Numbered from the stretch's first letter, positions 1 through 7,987 are shown. The stretch is 64,000 nucleotides of DNA from Comamonas sp. B21-038 (GCF_022387135.1 NZ_CP092462.1:4402001-4466000), one strand, 5' to 3'. Numbers and translations are program-made. Notes: a model not told the origin generated them from the letters alone.

Positions 1-80
1 CCTGCCATCCGGCCCCGCGATGGAGCGCAGCGGCGGCAAGCCCTACACTTGCGGTTTTGCCAGACTCTTCAAACAAGACC

Positions 81-551
81 ATGAACATCACCAAAGACTG
101 CGCCGTCACCATCCAATACAAGGTGACCGATGCGCAAGGCAAGCCGCTGGACAGCGGCAACCTCGCCTACCTGCATGGCGGCTATGAAAACATCTTCCCC
201 AAGGTGGAAGCCGCTTTTGAAGGCCAGGCCGTGGGTTTCAGCACCAGCGTGGATCTGGCGGTGGAAGATGCCTTTGGCGAACGTGACGAGAGCCTGGTGC
301 GTGTCATCCCCAAGAGCGAGTTCCCACCGGGCGTGAAGGTGGGCGGCCAGCTGCGCGGCGCCAATGACCGTGGCGAGCCCCAGGCCTTCTACGTCAAGAA
401 GATCAAGGGCCCGGAAGTGCACCTCGATGGCAACCACCCGCTGGCCGGCCTGGCGCTGCGCTTTAGCGGCAAGGTGGTCGATGTGCGTGCGGCCAGCGAA
501 GAAGAAATTGCCCACCGCCATGTGCATGGCGCGCACGGCCACCACCATTGA
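81..551 (+). CDS. slyD: FKBP-type peptidyl-prolyl cis-trans isomerase, SlyD-like
   Basis: A 156-residue cytosolic prolyl isomerase of the SlyD branch of FKBP. The N-terminal half begins with a beta strand (MNITKDCAVTIQYKV) and continues into the AYLHGGYENIFPKVEAAFEG segment typical of SlyD. An insert-in-flap chaperone domain lies around residues 65-125. The C-terminal tail is short but His-rich (HRHVHGAHGHHH), like the metal-binding tail of SlyD, though much shorter than in E. coli. An in-frame ATG exists 24 bases upstream, but the ATG at 81 puts the first residues where family members begin. Function as a folding helper and possible nickel binder is inferred from the family. Confidence 0.9.
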   Translation: MNITKDCAVTIQYKVTDAQGKPLDSGNLAYLHGGYENIFPKVEAAFEGQAVGFSTSVDLAVEDAFGERDESLVRVIPKSEFPPGVKVGGQLRGANDRGEPQAFYVKKIKGPEVHLDGNHPLAGLALRFSGKVVDVRAASEEEIAHRHVHGAHGHHH

Positions 552-608
552 TACCGGGTGCAGCAGGGCGCTTTAGAGCCCGCTGCGCTTGGCATTGTTG
601 ATCATCCC

Positions 609-648
609 AGCGGCTCACGCAGATGCCTTGCGTGCCAGCCGCTTTTTC
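609..648 (+). terminator. Rho-independent terminator after slyD
   Basis: AGCGGCTCACGCA (609-621) pairs with TGCGTG (629-634) and AGCCGCT (637-643), leaving a two-base bulge, and is followed by a T run. It separates slyD from the acetyltransferase gene. Confidence 0.75.
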
Positions 649-665
649 ATTCATGAAAGCCACCC

Positions 666-1229
666 ATGACCGCCCCCCTGATCGAGCCCCGCACCGCCCG
701 CCTGCAGCTGCGCCAATGGCAGCCGCAAGACCGGGAAGCCTTTGCCGCGATGACGGCCGACCCTGAGGTGATGCGCTACTTTCCCGCGCCGCTGACCCGG
801 CCGCAAAGCGATGCGATGGCGGACCGCTGCGAGGCGCTGATGGCAGAGCGTGGTTGGGGCGTCTGGGCGGTGGAGCGGCTGGAAGACCAGCAATTCATTG
901 GCATCGTTGGGCTGCATGTGCCGCAGGCCGACCTGCCTTTTTCTCCCTGCGTTGAAATCATGTGGCGCCTGGCGCGCCATGCATGGCACCAGGGCTTGGC
1001 CACCGAGGCGGCGCAAGCAGCACTGGCCGTGGGCTTTGGCCCGTTGCAGCTGGCTGAAATCGTGGCCTTCACCACCACCAGCAACCTGCCATCGCAGGCG
1101 CTGATGCAGCGCCTGGGCATGGAGCGCGACCAGGCGGGAGACTTTGAACACCCTGCCCTGCCCGAAGGCCACCCGTTGCGCACCCATGTGCTGTATCGCC
1201 TGCCCGCTTCAACATTTGCAGCAAGCTAA
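666..1229 (+). CDS. GNAT family N-acetyltransferase (RimJ/RimL type)
   Basis: A 187-residue acetyltransferase of the RimJ/RimL-like subgroup. It starts with the usual substrate strand (IEPRTARLQLRQWQPQDREAF). A central GIVGLHVP strand is followed by an EIMWRLARHAWHQGLATEAAQAAL segment that corresponds to the acetyl-CoA pyrophosphate-binding loop and helix. The end (SNLPSQALMQRLGMERDQAGDFEHP) matches the family's SxxVxxKxGF region. The substrate may be a protein N-terminus, an amino acid or a small molecule and cannot be read from sequence. It stands alone between slyD and the HPF-like gene on the same strand. Confidence 0.88.
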   Translation: MTAPLIEPRTARLQLRQWQPQDREAFAAMTADPEVMRYFPAPLTRPQSDAMADRCEALMAERGWGVWAVERLEDQQFIGIVGLHVPQADLPFSPCVEIMWRLARHAWHQGLATEAAQAALAVGFGPLQLAEIVAFTTTSNLPSQALMQRLGMERDQAGDFEHPALPEGHPLRTHVLYRLPASTFAAS

Positions 1230-1426
1230 AAACGCGCAGCGCCCTGCAGCCAGGGCCGTCTGCTGGGGACGGTCCGCCGCGTTTCAAGCCCATCGCTGCC
1301 CCGCCCGGCCGTCCGAACGCCTCCCCTTGGGGCTGTAGGACGCTTGATCTTTCTCAGGGCTTTTACGCATATTGACCATGTCGCGGTCTGAGCTGCAGTT
1401 TTGCGCGTTAGGATGTATCTAACTCA

Positions 1427-1455
1427 ATGCCGCAAGGCGATGGCCTTCGCGGCAT
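1427..1455 (+). promoter_or_regulatory. Hairpin upstream of the HPF-like gene
   Basis: ATGCCGCAAGGC (1427-1438) can pair with GCCTT-C-GCGGCAT (1443-1455) around a GATG loop, with one bulged C. It lies 55 bases before the HPF-like start codon and has no T run, so it is more likely a leader structure than a terminator. No role is known. Confidence 0.45.
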
Positions 1456-1509
1456 CCGGTTGTCAAAGCTGGGCCGCCCGCCCAGCAAGTTCGAGAAAGG
1501 AGCACATCC

Positions 1510-1872
1510 ATGCAAGTTCAAGTGCACGCTGGTGACAATGTCCAAGGCGGAGAATCTCTCTCCCAATGGGCACAGACCGAGGTACAAAACAAGCTTTCGC
1601 GCTTTCGCGAATATGTGACCCGTGTGGAGGTTTACCTCACCGATGTGGACGCGCTGAAAAACGGCGGCAAGGGCAAGCGCTGCGTCATGGAGACACGGGC
1701 CAACGGGCGCCAACCCCTGGCGGTCAACGCCGAGGCCGAGAAGGTTGCCGAGGCCTTCAATGCGGCTCTGGAAAAGCTGCACCGCGCGCTGGATACAGAC
1801 GTCGCCAAGATGCGCGACAAGAGCAACCGCGAAACCATCCGCACCGCCACCGACGAAGACGCCGAAGCCTGA
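1510..1872 (+). CDS. HPF/RaiA-family ribosome-associated protein
   Basis: A 120-residue protein that begins MQVQVHAGDNVQG and has the S30AE/HPF layout. A first strand is followed by a helix (SLSQWAQTEVQNKLSRF), then a strand carrying VTRVEVYLTDVDA. A basic segment (NGGKGKRCVMETRANGR) and a second helix (EKVAEAFNAALEKLHRALD) complete the fold. Such proteins bind the 30S decoding centre and dampen translation or promote hibernation in stationary phase. The tail is short, so it is not the long HPF form that dimerises 70S ribosomes. A good Shine-Dalgarno (AAGGAG, 1496-1501) fixes the start. It is the last gene before the gene-poor origin region. Confidence 0.8.
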   Translation: MQVQVHAGDNVQGGESLSQWAQTEVQNKLSRFREYVTRVEVYLTDVDALKNGGKGKRCVMETRANGRQPLAVNAEAEKVAEAFNAALEKLHRALDTDVAKMRDKSNRETIRTATDEDAEA

Positions 1873-1910
1873 GGGCTGAAACGGGCCTGAAAAGGCCCTT
1901 CTCCTGAACA

Positions 1911-1936
1911 AAGCACCGCCTAGCGGTGCTTTTTTG
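1911..1936 (+). terminator. Rho-independent terminator after the HPF-like gene
   Basis: AAGCACCGC and GCGGTGCTT form a perfect 9-bp stem around a CTA loop, running into a T6 tract. It ends rightward transcription before the origin region. Confidence 0.9.
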
Positions 1937-2453
1937 CGTCTGGGCTGATGCGTTTTGCTGGCCATGTGCCTGGAGCTTGGAGGTTTGCTCCCGGCCCGCT
2001 ATGGCGCCGATGCGCTATGGCGCTCTGCAGCGCGGCCCGCATACAAGATCCCTTTGCACGAACGCAGCGATGGTTTTTGGGTGATGGGCCGGCCGCACCC
2101 GCACCCCGCGCCCGCATTTATCGCGCACCTGCACCCAGACACCTGGGGGCGGAAAGCGCATCGCTTTGCAGCGTGCCTATCTGCCGCTCACCAGAGCCTA
2201 AAGCGAAAGGAAGTGGGTCAGGAGTAGCTGCTGGCTGACTCGACGCCCAGCTCGCAGCATGTTCGTGGCCTCTCTTCCCACCCTGCTCAGCTGCGCCATC
2301 ACCTCCCCAGGCGCAAACAGCCCTGGGTACGCACCTACCAACGCTCGATAGCGGTCATTCGAATTGACTGAATGCACCGTGCCAGTGGTGTCTTGGGACG
2401 CTGAAAAACCGGTGGATATCTTCATGTGTTCAATGGATAGATCCATGCACAAG
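1937..2453. other. Gene-poor stretch left of the DnaA-box region
   Basis: About 500 bases with no gene I can support. Open frames occur on both strands, including a 130-codon leftward frame at 2198-2590. None shows a recognisable family, a good ribosome-binding site or an end at a terminator. Base composition shifts from GC-rich to AT-rich at about 2330. Confidence 0.5.
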
Positions 2454-3032
2454 TTATACACATGTGACAAAAATACATGGCTCTTGTTGCTTTCATAAAA
2501 GATATCCACAGACTCATACCACTTTTTGAAAGCACGCACTTTGCCACAAAAGTACCTGAAACTATCTATTTTTGGCACATCTCTTCGCAATATACCGTTA
2601 TTTTCTATATCTCACTCCGAATGTGTGTCCGACAGCCATCGGCACCAGGTACAAACAATACACAACTTTTTCCACAGTTTTGGGCTTGTTTCGCTTCTTT
2701 TTTAGGCAATCTTCTTAGCGCTATTTATCCCTATTCAATTGTGGATAAAGCCACAAGCAGCTATTTTCTAACCGAAAATCACCCATGTTCTGTGCATAAC
2801 TCATCTAAAACCAGATAGACTTATCCACAGGATACACCGAGGACATGCCAGCAAGTCAATTTGTGGATAAGTAAGATCCGAGCAGATAGTTGTCGTTTTA
2901 ACGCATAAGTGCTTTACTTATCCACAAATTTGGGCCATCGTATAGCGGGATGCCGGTCAGAGAAATGTGCATAACTCTTTCTCTTACATTTTCACAGTGT
3001 GGAATTTATCACGATGTGAAAGATTATTCACA
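2454..3032. repeat. Left DnaA-box cluster
   Basis: Exact boxes are at 2740-2748 (-), 2821-2829 (+), 2862-2870 (-) and 2918-2926 (+). TTATNCACA variants are at 2454-2462 (+), 2791-2799 (-), 2966-2974 (-) and 3024-3032 (+). A one-mismatch box lies at 2667-2675. Box orientation alternates, unlike the right cluster's end where the final two exact boxes point the same way. The segment is AT-rich. Confidence 0.9.
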
Positions 3033-3938
3033 AGCGTGCCCAGGATAACTTGTTGACAAAGTGCACCATGTCACGGTCCTCTTTGCATAAAAAAACGGCA
3101 TTTATCGATTCATCTATTGATAGCATCGGGATAGCAGATATGAAGTGAATGGCTTTTCATTTCAGTTTATTTGAATCATTCAAATTGAAATTTTGGATTT
3201 GACGCGGGGAGGCTGGGGGGCGGTGCCGTCTGTTTTGAAGGGGGCTCGACCGCGTTCTTGATGCCGTATGCCGCGCACAGGACACGTGGCAAAAAAATCA
3301 GCCGAGTTGCATCGGCTGATGAGTGCTGGCGCACCGGGGTCCGCCCTGCGGTGTTGGCCGTAATGCGGAGGGCGTTCCAAACATGCAGGTGCGATCCAAA
3401 AAATGGACTTTGGAGCTCGGGGATTGGTATGCGCCGCCCCATCGCGCAGGGGCTCAACGGCTACTTCCAGCGTTTACAGCCAAGCCTGTAGCGCCAGCGG
3501 CTTGGTCTGATCGTCTGGATTGACGGAAGGGAAGCAGAAAAGACCAGCACGGCCCGTGATGGGCATCGACTGCGCCCGGCGAGCGGCGAGCCACAAAACA
3601 CAGGGCCTCCGTGCGCAGATCCAGAGCCTGGGTGCGGCTCCGTGGAAGCGAGATGTCCACAGGCGGCACGCTCCCATCCGTCAGCGGCGCCGAGTCATCG
3701 ATCTCCACTCGCCGCCGTGACCGCACAGATGGCGCAGAGACCCGCGTTCTGCACATGCCGATTGTTTTCACCCAAAAGGCGCATTGCTGCCCACAAGACA
3801 ACGCAAGAGACTTGGGTGCACACACCATCCATCTCGGCGAAATGACAGCAATCCATTGTTTTTGCTGGTTATTTTCAGATACGCAGCCTTACCCACAGGC
3901 GATGTCATCGGAACTGCAGACCCGGGACCCAGAAGAAC
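3033..3938. other. Spacer between the two DnaA-box clusters
   Basis: About 900 bases without a supported gene or an exact DnaA box; a one-mismatch box lies at 3889-3897. It contains a 15-bp odd palindrome TTTGAATCATTCAAA at 3170-3184 and a leftward-facing terminator at 3290-3320. Composition from about 3190 to 3830 is GC-rich, like coding DNA. A leftward frame at 3454-3828 (124 codons) has no family resemblance I recognise, and its neighbours in other frames look equally plausible. It may be a decayed gene or the body of a leftward RNA. Confidence 0.5.
3290..3320 (-). terminator. Leftward terminator inside the origin spacer
   Basis: ATCAGCCGA (3297-3305) and TCGGCTGAT (3312-3320) form a perfect 9-bp stem with a 6-base loop. 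Read leftward it ends in T7, a textbook intrinsic terminator. No leftward gene is recognised upstream of it, so it may close a small RNA or a decayed gene. Confidence 0.7.
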
Positions 3939-4452
3939 TGTGGATAACTTTTGGGATAAAGCAACAACAACTCATGGGTTGTCCACAGACATGCATCAGT
4001 TCAGGAACTTGATCCAATCTCATGCACCGGCAAAAAGGCCTGGTGCACACAGACCGACGGCGTGCTAGAGGACTGATTCATCAGTAAAAAAAACTTATCC
4101 ACAGATTTCTCAGCCAAAACGTTCAGCGCCAAAAACCTCCAATGCTGCCCTGGGCGTTGTGGGTAATTTTTAGCACTCACGCATTCATACGCACAGCAGA
4201 CGCCAGTAGGCACGCCATCTGTGGGGACAGCAGAACATATGTGGATAAGTTTTTATTTATCAAACACTTGTCGAAATTTTGACGCAACAGAATGTGTGTG
4301 GATAATACATACACCCAAACCAACTTATCCACAGAAATAACCCACACCCTCTACTTATCCACTTTGCAGTGACAAGCGTAGACGGGTACCATCAACATGG
4401 TTGGAAAAATTTCAAGCTTTTGAAAATTTTTGCTTTATTGCACTTATCCACA
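3939..4452. repeat. Right DnaA-box cluster
   Basis: Exact boxes are at 3939-3947 (-), 4095-4103 (+), 4240-4248 (-), 4297-4305 (-), 4325-4333 (+) and 4444-4452 (+). One-mismatch boxes are at 3979-3987, 4158-4166 and 4355-4363. The last exact box (4444-4452) abuts the unwinding element. Confidence 0.9.
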
Positions 4453-4550
4453 GAAGTGGGGGCCCTTCTACTACTACCTACTATTCTTTTAAAGAAAATA
4501 AAAGAAAAACCAAAGGCAAGCTCGGCAAGGTTTCATATCTTGAAATTTTT
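4405..4550. repeat. AT-rich segment flanked by a 12-bp inverted repeat
   Basis: AAAAATTTCAAG at 4405-4416 and its exact reverse complement CTTGAAATTTTT at 4539-4550 bracket the last DnaA box, the trio and the AT-rich tract. A related TTGAAAATTTTT copy sits just inside the left arm. This is the most likely duplex-unwinding element. Confidence 0.7.
4444..4483 (+). promoter_or_regulatory. Basal origin unwinding module with DnaA-trio
   Basis: An exact DnaA box (4444-4452) is followed by a GC-rich stretch (GAAGTGGGGGCCC, ending 4465). Then come CTA triplets at 4468-4476 (three in a row) and 4478-4483 (two), followed by TTCTTTTAAAG. The complementary strand therefore carries the 3'-GAT-5' triplets that DnaA filaments bind in the DnaA-trio model. 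The direction implies strand opening to the right, into AT-rich DNA. Confidence 0.82.
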
Positions 4551-4560
4551 CAGACTGTGA

Positions 4561-5247
4561 AAATTTAAACGGCCAGGGGTAAGAGACGTCGCGCTGAGCG
4601 CTTCCAAAAAGTGCCTCAGGCTTCCCGCCACATCCTGAACGCAGAGGGAAGAAGGGCTTCGCCATTCCGTGGCTTCGTCAGCGAGATCCTGTCGCTCTAT
4701 TCGAGAGTTCCTGCCCGGGAGATGCACTGTGCGCAAATGCACAGCCCAACATAGGTGTTAGCTATACTTTTGGATGCGTGTCGCTAACGGTGATGCCGCT
4801 TAGCAGGGAATGGAAGAGAGTTGTTGACCGGGTATCGCGCATGCCGTCGTGCTGCGGGTAGCAGGGGATTCGCTGGTCGGCGGCGCAAATCTCCATCGGT
4901 TACCGGGCTCCGCTCCAAGAAAGCCGTCTACCGCGCACAAGGAGCCTGTGCGCGCCTGGGAGGTGGGTGGGTAGGGCAAGGGGTTGGTAAAGCGTCCAGC
5001 GCACCTCCTGCGGGCCCTGCTGCCGTTCAAACGCACTCGCTGGCGAACATCCATCGGCTATGGGCGGCTGCCCTGTAGCACAGGACACTGCGCTATTTCT
5101 CTGATACTGTATGTTTATACAGTTATTAACTGGGTACTTGCTCTGGCCGTGTTGAACACTCCGCTACGGCATACAGGCTCTCCAGGCTGCCCCGGCAGCT
5201 CCACTCGACGTTAGACGCCTCCCTGATCACTATCCCCTGCGCCAGGC
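4561..5247. other. Gene-free stretch right of the origin, with a LexA-like box
   Basis: Nearly 700 bases with no gene I can support. Short frames on both strands lack family resemblance and signals. The one clear element is a LexA-type box at 5107-5122. Composition is mixed and the stretch may contain decayed coding sequence. Confidence 0.5.
5105..5124. promoter_or_regulatory. LexA-type SOS box without an obvious target
   Basis: CTGTATGTTTATACAG (5107-5122) matches the CTGT-N8-ACAG consensus exactly. One flanking T-A pair on the left and one T on the right extend the match. No gene starts nearby on either strand: pagL is convergent with rightward transcription from here, and the leftward side is gene-free. 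Confidence 0.6.
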
Positions 5248-5272
5248 AAAAAAATACCGCCAGAAGGCGGTA
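5248..5272 (-). terminator. Terminator of the pagL-like gene
   Basis: TACCGCC (5255-5261) pairs with GGCGGTA (5266-5272) around AGAA. On the leftward strand it is followed by T7. Confidence 0.88.
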
Positions 5273-5299
5273 GCAAGGGGAAGAGGGGGATTGAGGGGA

Positions 5300-5866
5300 T
5301 CAGAAGTGCCGTGCGTAGCGCAGTTGCACAAAGTTCTCGCCCGGGTTGGGGCGCTTGATCGACGCGTTGGAGAGATGCTCCAGGCGCACGGACCATTCGT
5401 TCTCACGGCGCATGCCGGTGAAGTAGCCCACGCCGATATGGGTGCCGAAATTGAACGCGGTCGAAAAGCGCTTTTCACGGCTTTCGTACAGCTTGCTGGA
5501 GACGTAGCCGCCCAGACCGGCTTCGACGAACCAGGGGTACTGGCTCTTGCTGTGGAAGCGCAAGGTGGGTACCAGACCGACGACGGCGATGGTGCGGCTG
5601 CCTTCGCGTTCCATGCGGTCCGAGTTCCAGGCCGACAGGCTCATGTCCCAATGGGCGGTGACGGGATGGCCCCACCAGAAGGTCTTCCAGTCCATCGGGA
5701 TGGTCGAGCCAATGGTGAGCGCACGTGCGTCACGCTCGGCAACACCGGCTTGTAGGTACAAGGTAGCGGTGTTGCGCTTATCGGCGAATTGCGCATGGGC
5801 AGAAGCACTCCAGACAGTCAGCGCGCACAAGCCGACAGCGGAGAGGAGAGGGCGGTATTGCATCAA
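5300..5866 (-). CDS. pagL: Lipid A 3-O-deacylase (PagL-like outer-membrane enzyme)
   Basis: A 188-residue outer-membrane protein with a signal peptide ending AHA-Q at about residue 25. Alternating beta-strand patterns fit a small barrel, and it ends in an aromatic Phe. The C-terminal region carries the PagL signature RLEHLSNASIKRPNPGENF. His164 and Ser166 are in place, and Glu177 is close to the expected catalytic acid. PagL removes the 3-linked acyl chain from lipid A, altering recognition and surface packing. It starts with two ATG codons in a row, and either may be used. It stands alone, reading toward the origin, with its own terminator. Confidence 0.88.
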   Translation of the reverse strand: MMQYRPLLSAVGLCALTVWSASAHAQFADKRNTATLYLQAGVAERDARALTIGSTIPMDWKTFWWGHPVTAHWDMSLSAWNSDRMEREGSRTIAVVGLVPTLRFHSKSQYPWFVEAGLGGYVSSKLYESREKRFSTAFNFGTHIGVGYFTGMRRENEWSVRLEHLSNASIKRPNPGENFVQLRYARHF

Positions 5867-5949
5867 ATAATGTTACACCTGGTCAACTCTTGCTTCTGTC
5901 AGCAAAAGCAGGTTGTTGTCTGTATGCAACCGCTGACGAGACCACAAGC

Positions 5950-5980
5950 AAAAAAAGCGCAGCTGATGACAGCTGCGCTA
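5950..5980 (-). terminator. Terminator of the Spy-like gene
   Basis: AGCGCAGCTG (5956-5965) and CAGCTGCGCT (5970-5979) form a perfect 10-bp stem with an ATGA loop, running leftward into T6. Confidence 0.9.
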
Positions 5981-6022
5981 GCGGGGATGGTGAGCGATCC
6001 GAGGGGGGAGGGGGTGTCCGCC

Positions 6023-6577
6023 TTATTTACTGTCGATAGGTGGAACAGTCTGTTTCGCATTTGGGCCTTGATGGCGCTGGCCATGGGGCCCCTTGCCCTC
6101 CGGCCCGTGCCCACGGCGTTCATGCATCTTCAAGGTTTCCGCATCGAAGGTCTTTTGCTGCTCAGGCGTCAGCGTCGCATAGAAAGCCTTGGTCGCCTGG
6201 TTGCGTTGGTCCATGGCCGCCTGGTGCTTGGCATGCATGGCCTGCATTGCGTCAATGCGCTCTGGGGTGGTCAACTTGGCCAGATCAGCACGCTCAGGGC
6301 GCTCACCCGGGGCCGGGCGCTGGGGCTTGATGGCTGCCACATAGCTGGCCCAGGCTGCTTCCTGGCTGGCATTGAGCTTGAGCGAGGCCTTGAGGGCCTG
6401 CATGCGCTGGGCCATACGGGCCTCGCGCGCTTCAGGACCATGGCCCTTTTTGGCGGGGGCGGGGGCGCTTTGCACGGTAGGGGCTGCTGCTGGCGTGCTG
6501 GGGGTCTGGGCAAAGCTGGAAACTGACAGGCTGGCCAGCATGGCGGTCACGATGGCGCTGCGTTGCAAGAGAGACAT
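6023..6577 (-). CDS. Periplasmic Spy/CpxP-family (LTXXQ) protein
   Basis: A 184-residue exported protein. The signal peptide (MSLLQRSAIVTAMLASLSVSSFA) is followed by an Ala/Pro-rich linker. Two helical LTxxQ-type motifs come next: LKLNASQEAAW near residue 65 and LTPEQQKTFD near residue 145. These are the hallmark of Spy/CpxP chaperones, which bind unfolded proteins in the periplasm under envelope stress. The tail is rich in His and Gly, so metal binding is possible. A longer open frame extends upstream, but the start at 6577 is chosen because the signal peptide begins there and GGAAA precedes it. Confidence 0.85.
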   Translation of the reverse strand: MSLLQRSAIVTAMLASLSVSSFAQTPSTPAAAPTVQSAPAPAKKGHGPEAREARMAQRMQALKASLKLNASQEAAWASYVAAIKPQRPAPGERPERADLAKLTTPERIDAMQAMHAKHQAAMDQRNQATKAFYATLTPEQQKTFDAETLKMHERRGHGPEGKGPHGQRHQGPNAKQTVPPIDSK

Positions 6578-6886
6578 GGTGTTTCCTTTCCGGGTTGTGC
6601 TGTCTGATGCGATGTATGCAGTGTCCGCCTGCCATGTAAGAGCCCCGTCACCGCCCGGTATGGCTGTGTAAAGAATTACCAATTTTGGTTGTTCGGCTTG
6701 GTGGAAATGCGCTGCTGGCAGCCGGTCAACCCATCCAAACCCCGGCTTTTTTGCCCGGTTCATCGCTCTGGGGCAGGCCCGATTCACGGCACAATGGACA
6801 GCAGATCAGTGCGGCACACCAGGGCCGCTTGTGTTTTTTAAAGGGCTGCCCAGCAGGTTGGCAGCCTTCCAGAACAAAGGAATGGC
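6578..6886. other. Divergent intergenic region, spy-like / rdgC
   Basis: 309 bases between two divergent genes. It must hold both promoters, but I see no convincing -35/-10 pair or operator. No gene is supported here. Confidence 0.5.
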
Positions 6887-7966
6887 ATGTTCAAGAACAT
6901 GATTTTTTACCGCATCTCCGAAGCTTGGCAGCCGGATTTGGTGGCGCTGGATACCGCCTTGGCCAAGCAGCAGTTTGAGCAGTGCGGTGCCACCCAGGAA
7001 AAGTCCACCGGCTGGGTGCCCCCGCGCGGCGAAGAGCACGGGGCCATGGTCGAATCGGTGGGCGGCCACTGGATCTTGCGGCTGATGAGCGAGAGCAAGA
7101 TGCTGCCCGCGAGCGTGCTCAACCGCAAGCTCGATGAGAAGCTCGCCCATATCGAAGCCCAGGAAGGCCGCAAGCCCGGCAAGAAGGAAAAGCAGGAGCT
7201 CAAGGACGAGTGCAAGCTGGATCTGCTGCCGATGGCCTTCACCAAGCAAGGCGGGCTGTGGATCTGGATCGATCCGCAGGCGCGGCTTTTGGTGCTGGAC
7301 ACCAGCAGCCAGGGCCGGGCCGACGAGGTGATCACGATGCTGGTGGAGGCCTCGCCCGGTTTTGCCGTGGCGCTGATCGATACCCAGAACAGCCCCCAGG
7401 GCGCGATGTCCGCCTGGCTGCACAGCTACGATGCGCCGGCTGGTTTCAGCATCGACCAGGAGTGCGAGCTCAAGAGCGCCGACGAATCCAAGGCCGTTGT
7501 GCGCTATGCCCGCCACCCGCTGGGCATCGACGAGATCCGCGAGCATATCGACCAGGGCAAGCTGCCCACCAAGCTGGCGCTGACCTGGGACGACCGGGTC
7601 AGCTTCGTGCTGACCGAGGGCCTGCAGCTCAAGAAAGTGGCCTTGCTCGATGTGGTGATGGAAGGCGCCAGTGAGGATGGCGGCTTCGACGCCGACGTGG
7701 CCATTGCCACTGGTGAGTTCAGCCAGCTGATTCCGGATCTGATCCAGGCGTTGGGCGGTGAAGGCCGCACCGAGCTGGGCCAGTTGCCTGACCGGGGCAA
7801 TAAACCCGCTGCAGCGGCCCTGGAAGGGGCTGCAGCGCCCGTCAAACCGATCAGCCTGGGTGCGGGCGTGGGCAAGCCTTTCGATGCGTCTGGCAAGCCT
7901 GGCGGCATGCAGACCGGTCCCAAATCGGCGCCGGTGGACCAGGATCCGGATTCCAGCCCCTTCTGA
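6887..7966 (+). CDS. rdgC: Recombination-associated protein RdgC
   Basis: A 359-residue nucleoid-associated protein that binds DNA as a ring-shaped dimer and tempers RecA filament activity. The start MFKNMIFYRISEAWQPDL is typical. Family segments follow in order: the ESVGGHWILRLMSESKMLP block, the lysine-rich KPGKKEKQELKDECKLDLLPMAF block, and the DTSSQGRADEVITMLVE region. The last 45 or so residues are a low-complexity Ala/Pro/Gly-rich extension beyond the E. coli protein. It is a single gene, followed by a strong terminator. Confidence 0.95.
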   Translation: MFKNMIFYRISEAWQPDLVALDTALAKQQFEQCGATQEKSTGWVPPRGEEHGAMVESVGGHWILRLMSESKMLPASVLNRKLDEKLAHIEAQEGRKPGKKEKQELKDECKLDLLPMAFTKQGGLWIWIDPQARLLVLDTSSQGRADEVITMLVEASPGFAVALIDTQNSPQGAMSAWLHSYDAPAGFSIDQECELKSADESKAVVRYARHPLGIDEIREHIDQGKLPTKLALTWDDRVSFVLTEGLQLKKVALLDVVMEGASEDGGFDADVAIATGEFSQLIPDLIQALGGEGRTELGQLPDRGNKPAAAALEGAAAPVKPISLGAGVGKPFDASGKPGGMQTGPKSAPVDQDPDSSPF

Positions 7967-7987
7967 CGGCTACCCCACAGAAACAGC

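Larger units (their letters stand above)
2454..4560. other. oriC: Probable chromosomal replication origin (oriC)
   Basis: This intergenic region carries ten exact TTATCCACA boxes and four TTATNCACA boxes, plus several one-mismatch boxes, in two groups separated by about 0.9 kb. The rightmost box is followed by a GC-rich spacer, CTA triplets and an AT-rich segment. That is the order known for bacterial unwinding elements (DnaA box, GC cluster, DnaA-trio, AT-rich DNA). The neighbourhood (mnmG-rsmG, parAB, parS sites) is the usual one for an origin. No dnaA gene flanks it in this window, which is less usual. It could instead be a strong secondary DnaA-binding region, but the trio argues for a true origin. 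Confidence 0.85.

Noticed and set aside
2198..2590. A leftward 130-codon frame left of the DnaA boxes
   Set aside because: It runs into the AT-rich box DNA, and its translation contains a DnaA box. It has no family resemblance, ribosome-binding site or terminator, and chance openness is as likely.
3454..3828. A leftward 124-codon frame in the origin spacer
   Set aside because: Other frames in the same interval are equally open, and no domain or start signal is seen. The nearby terminator is reported separately.
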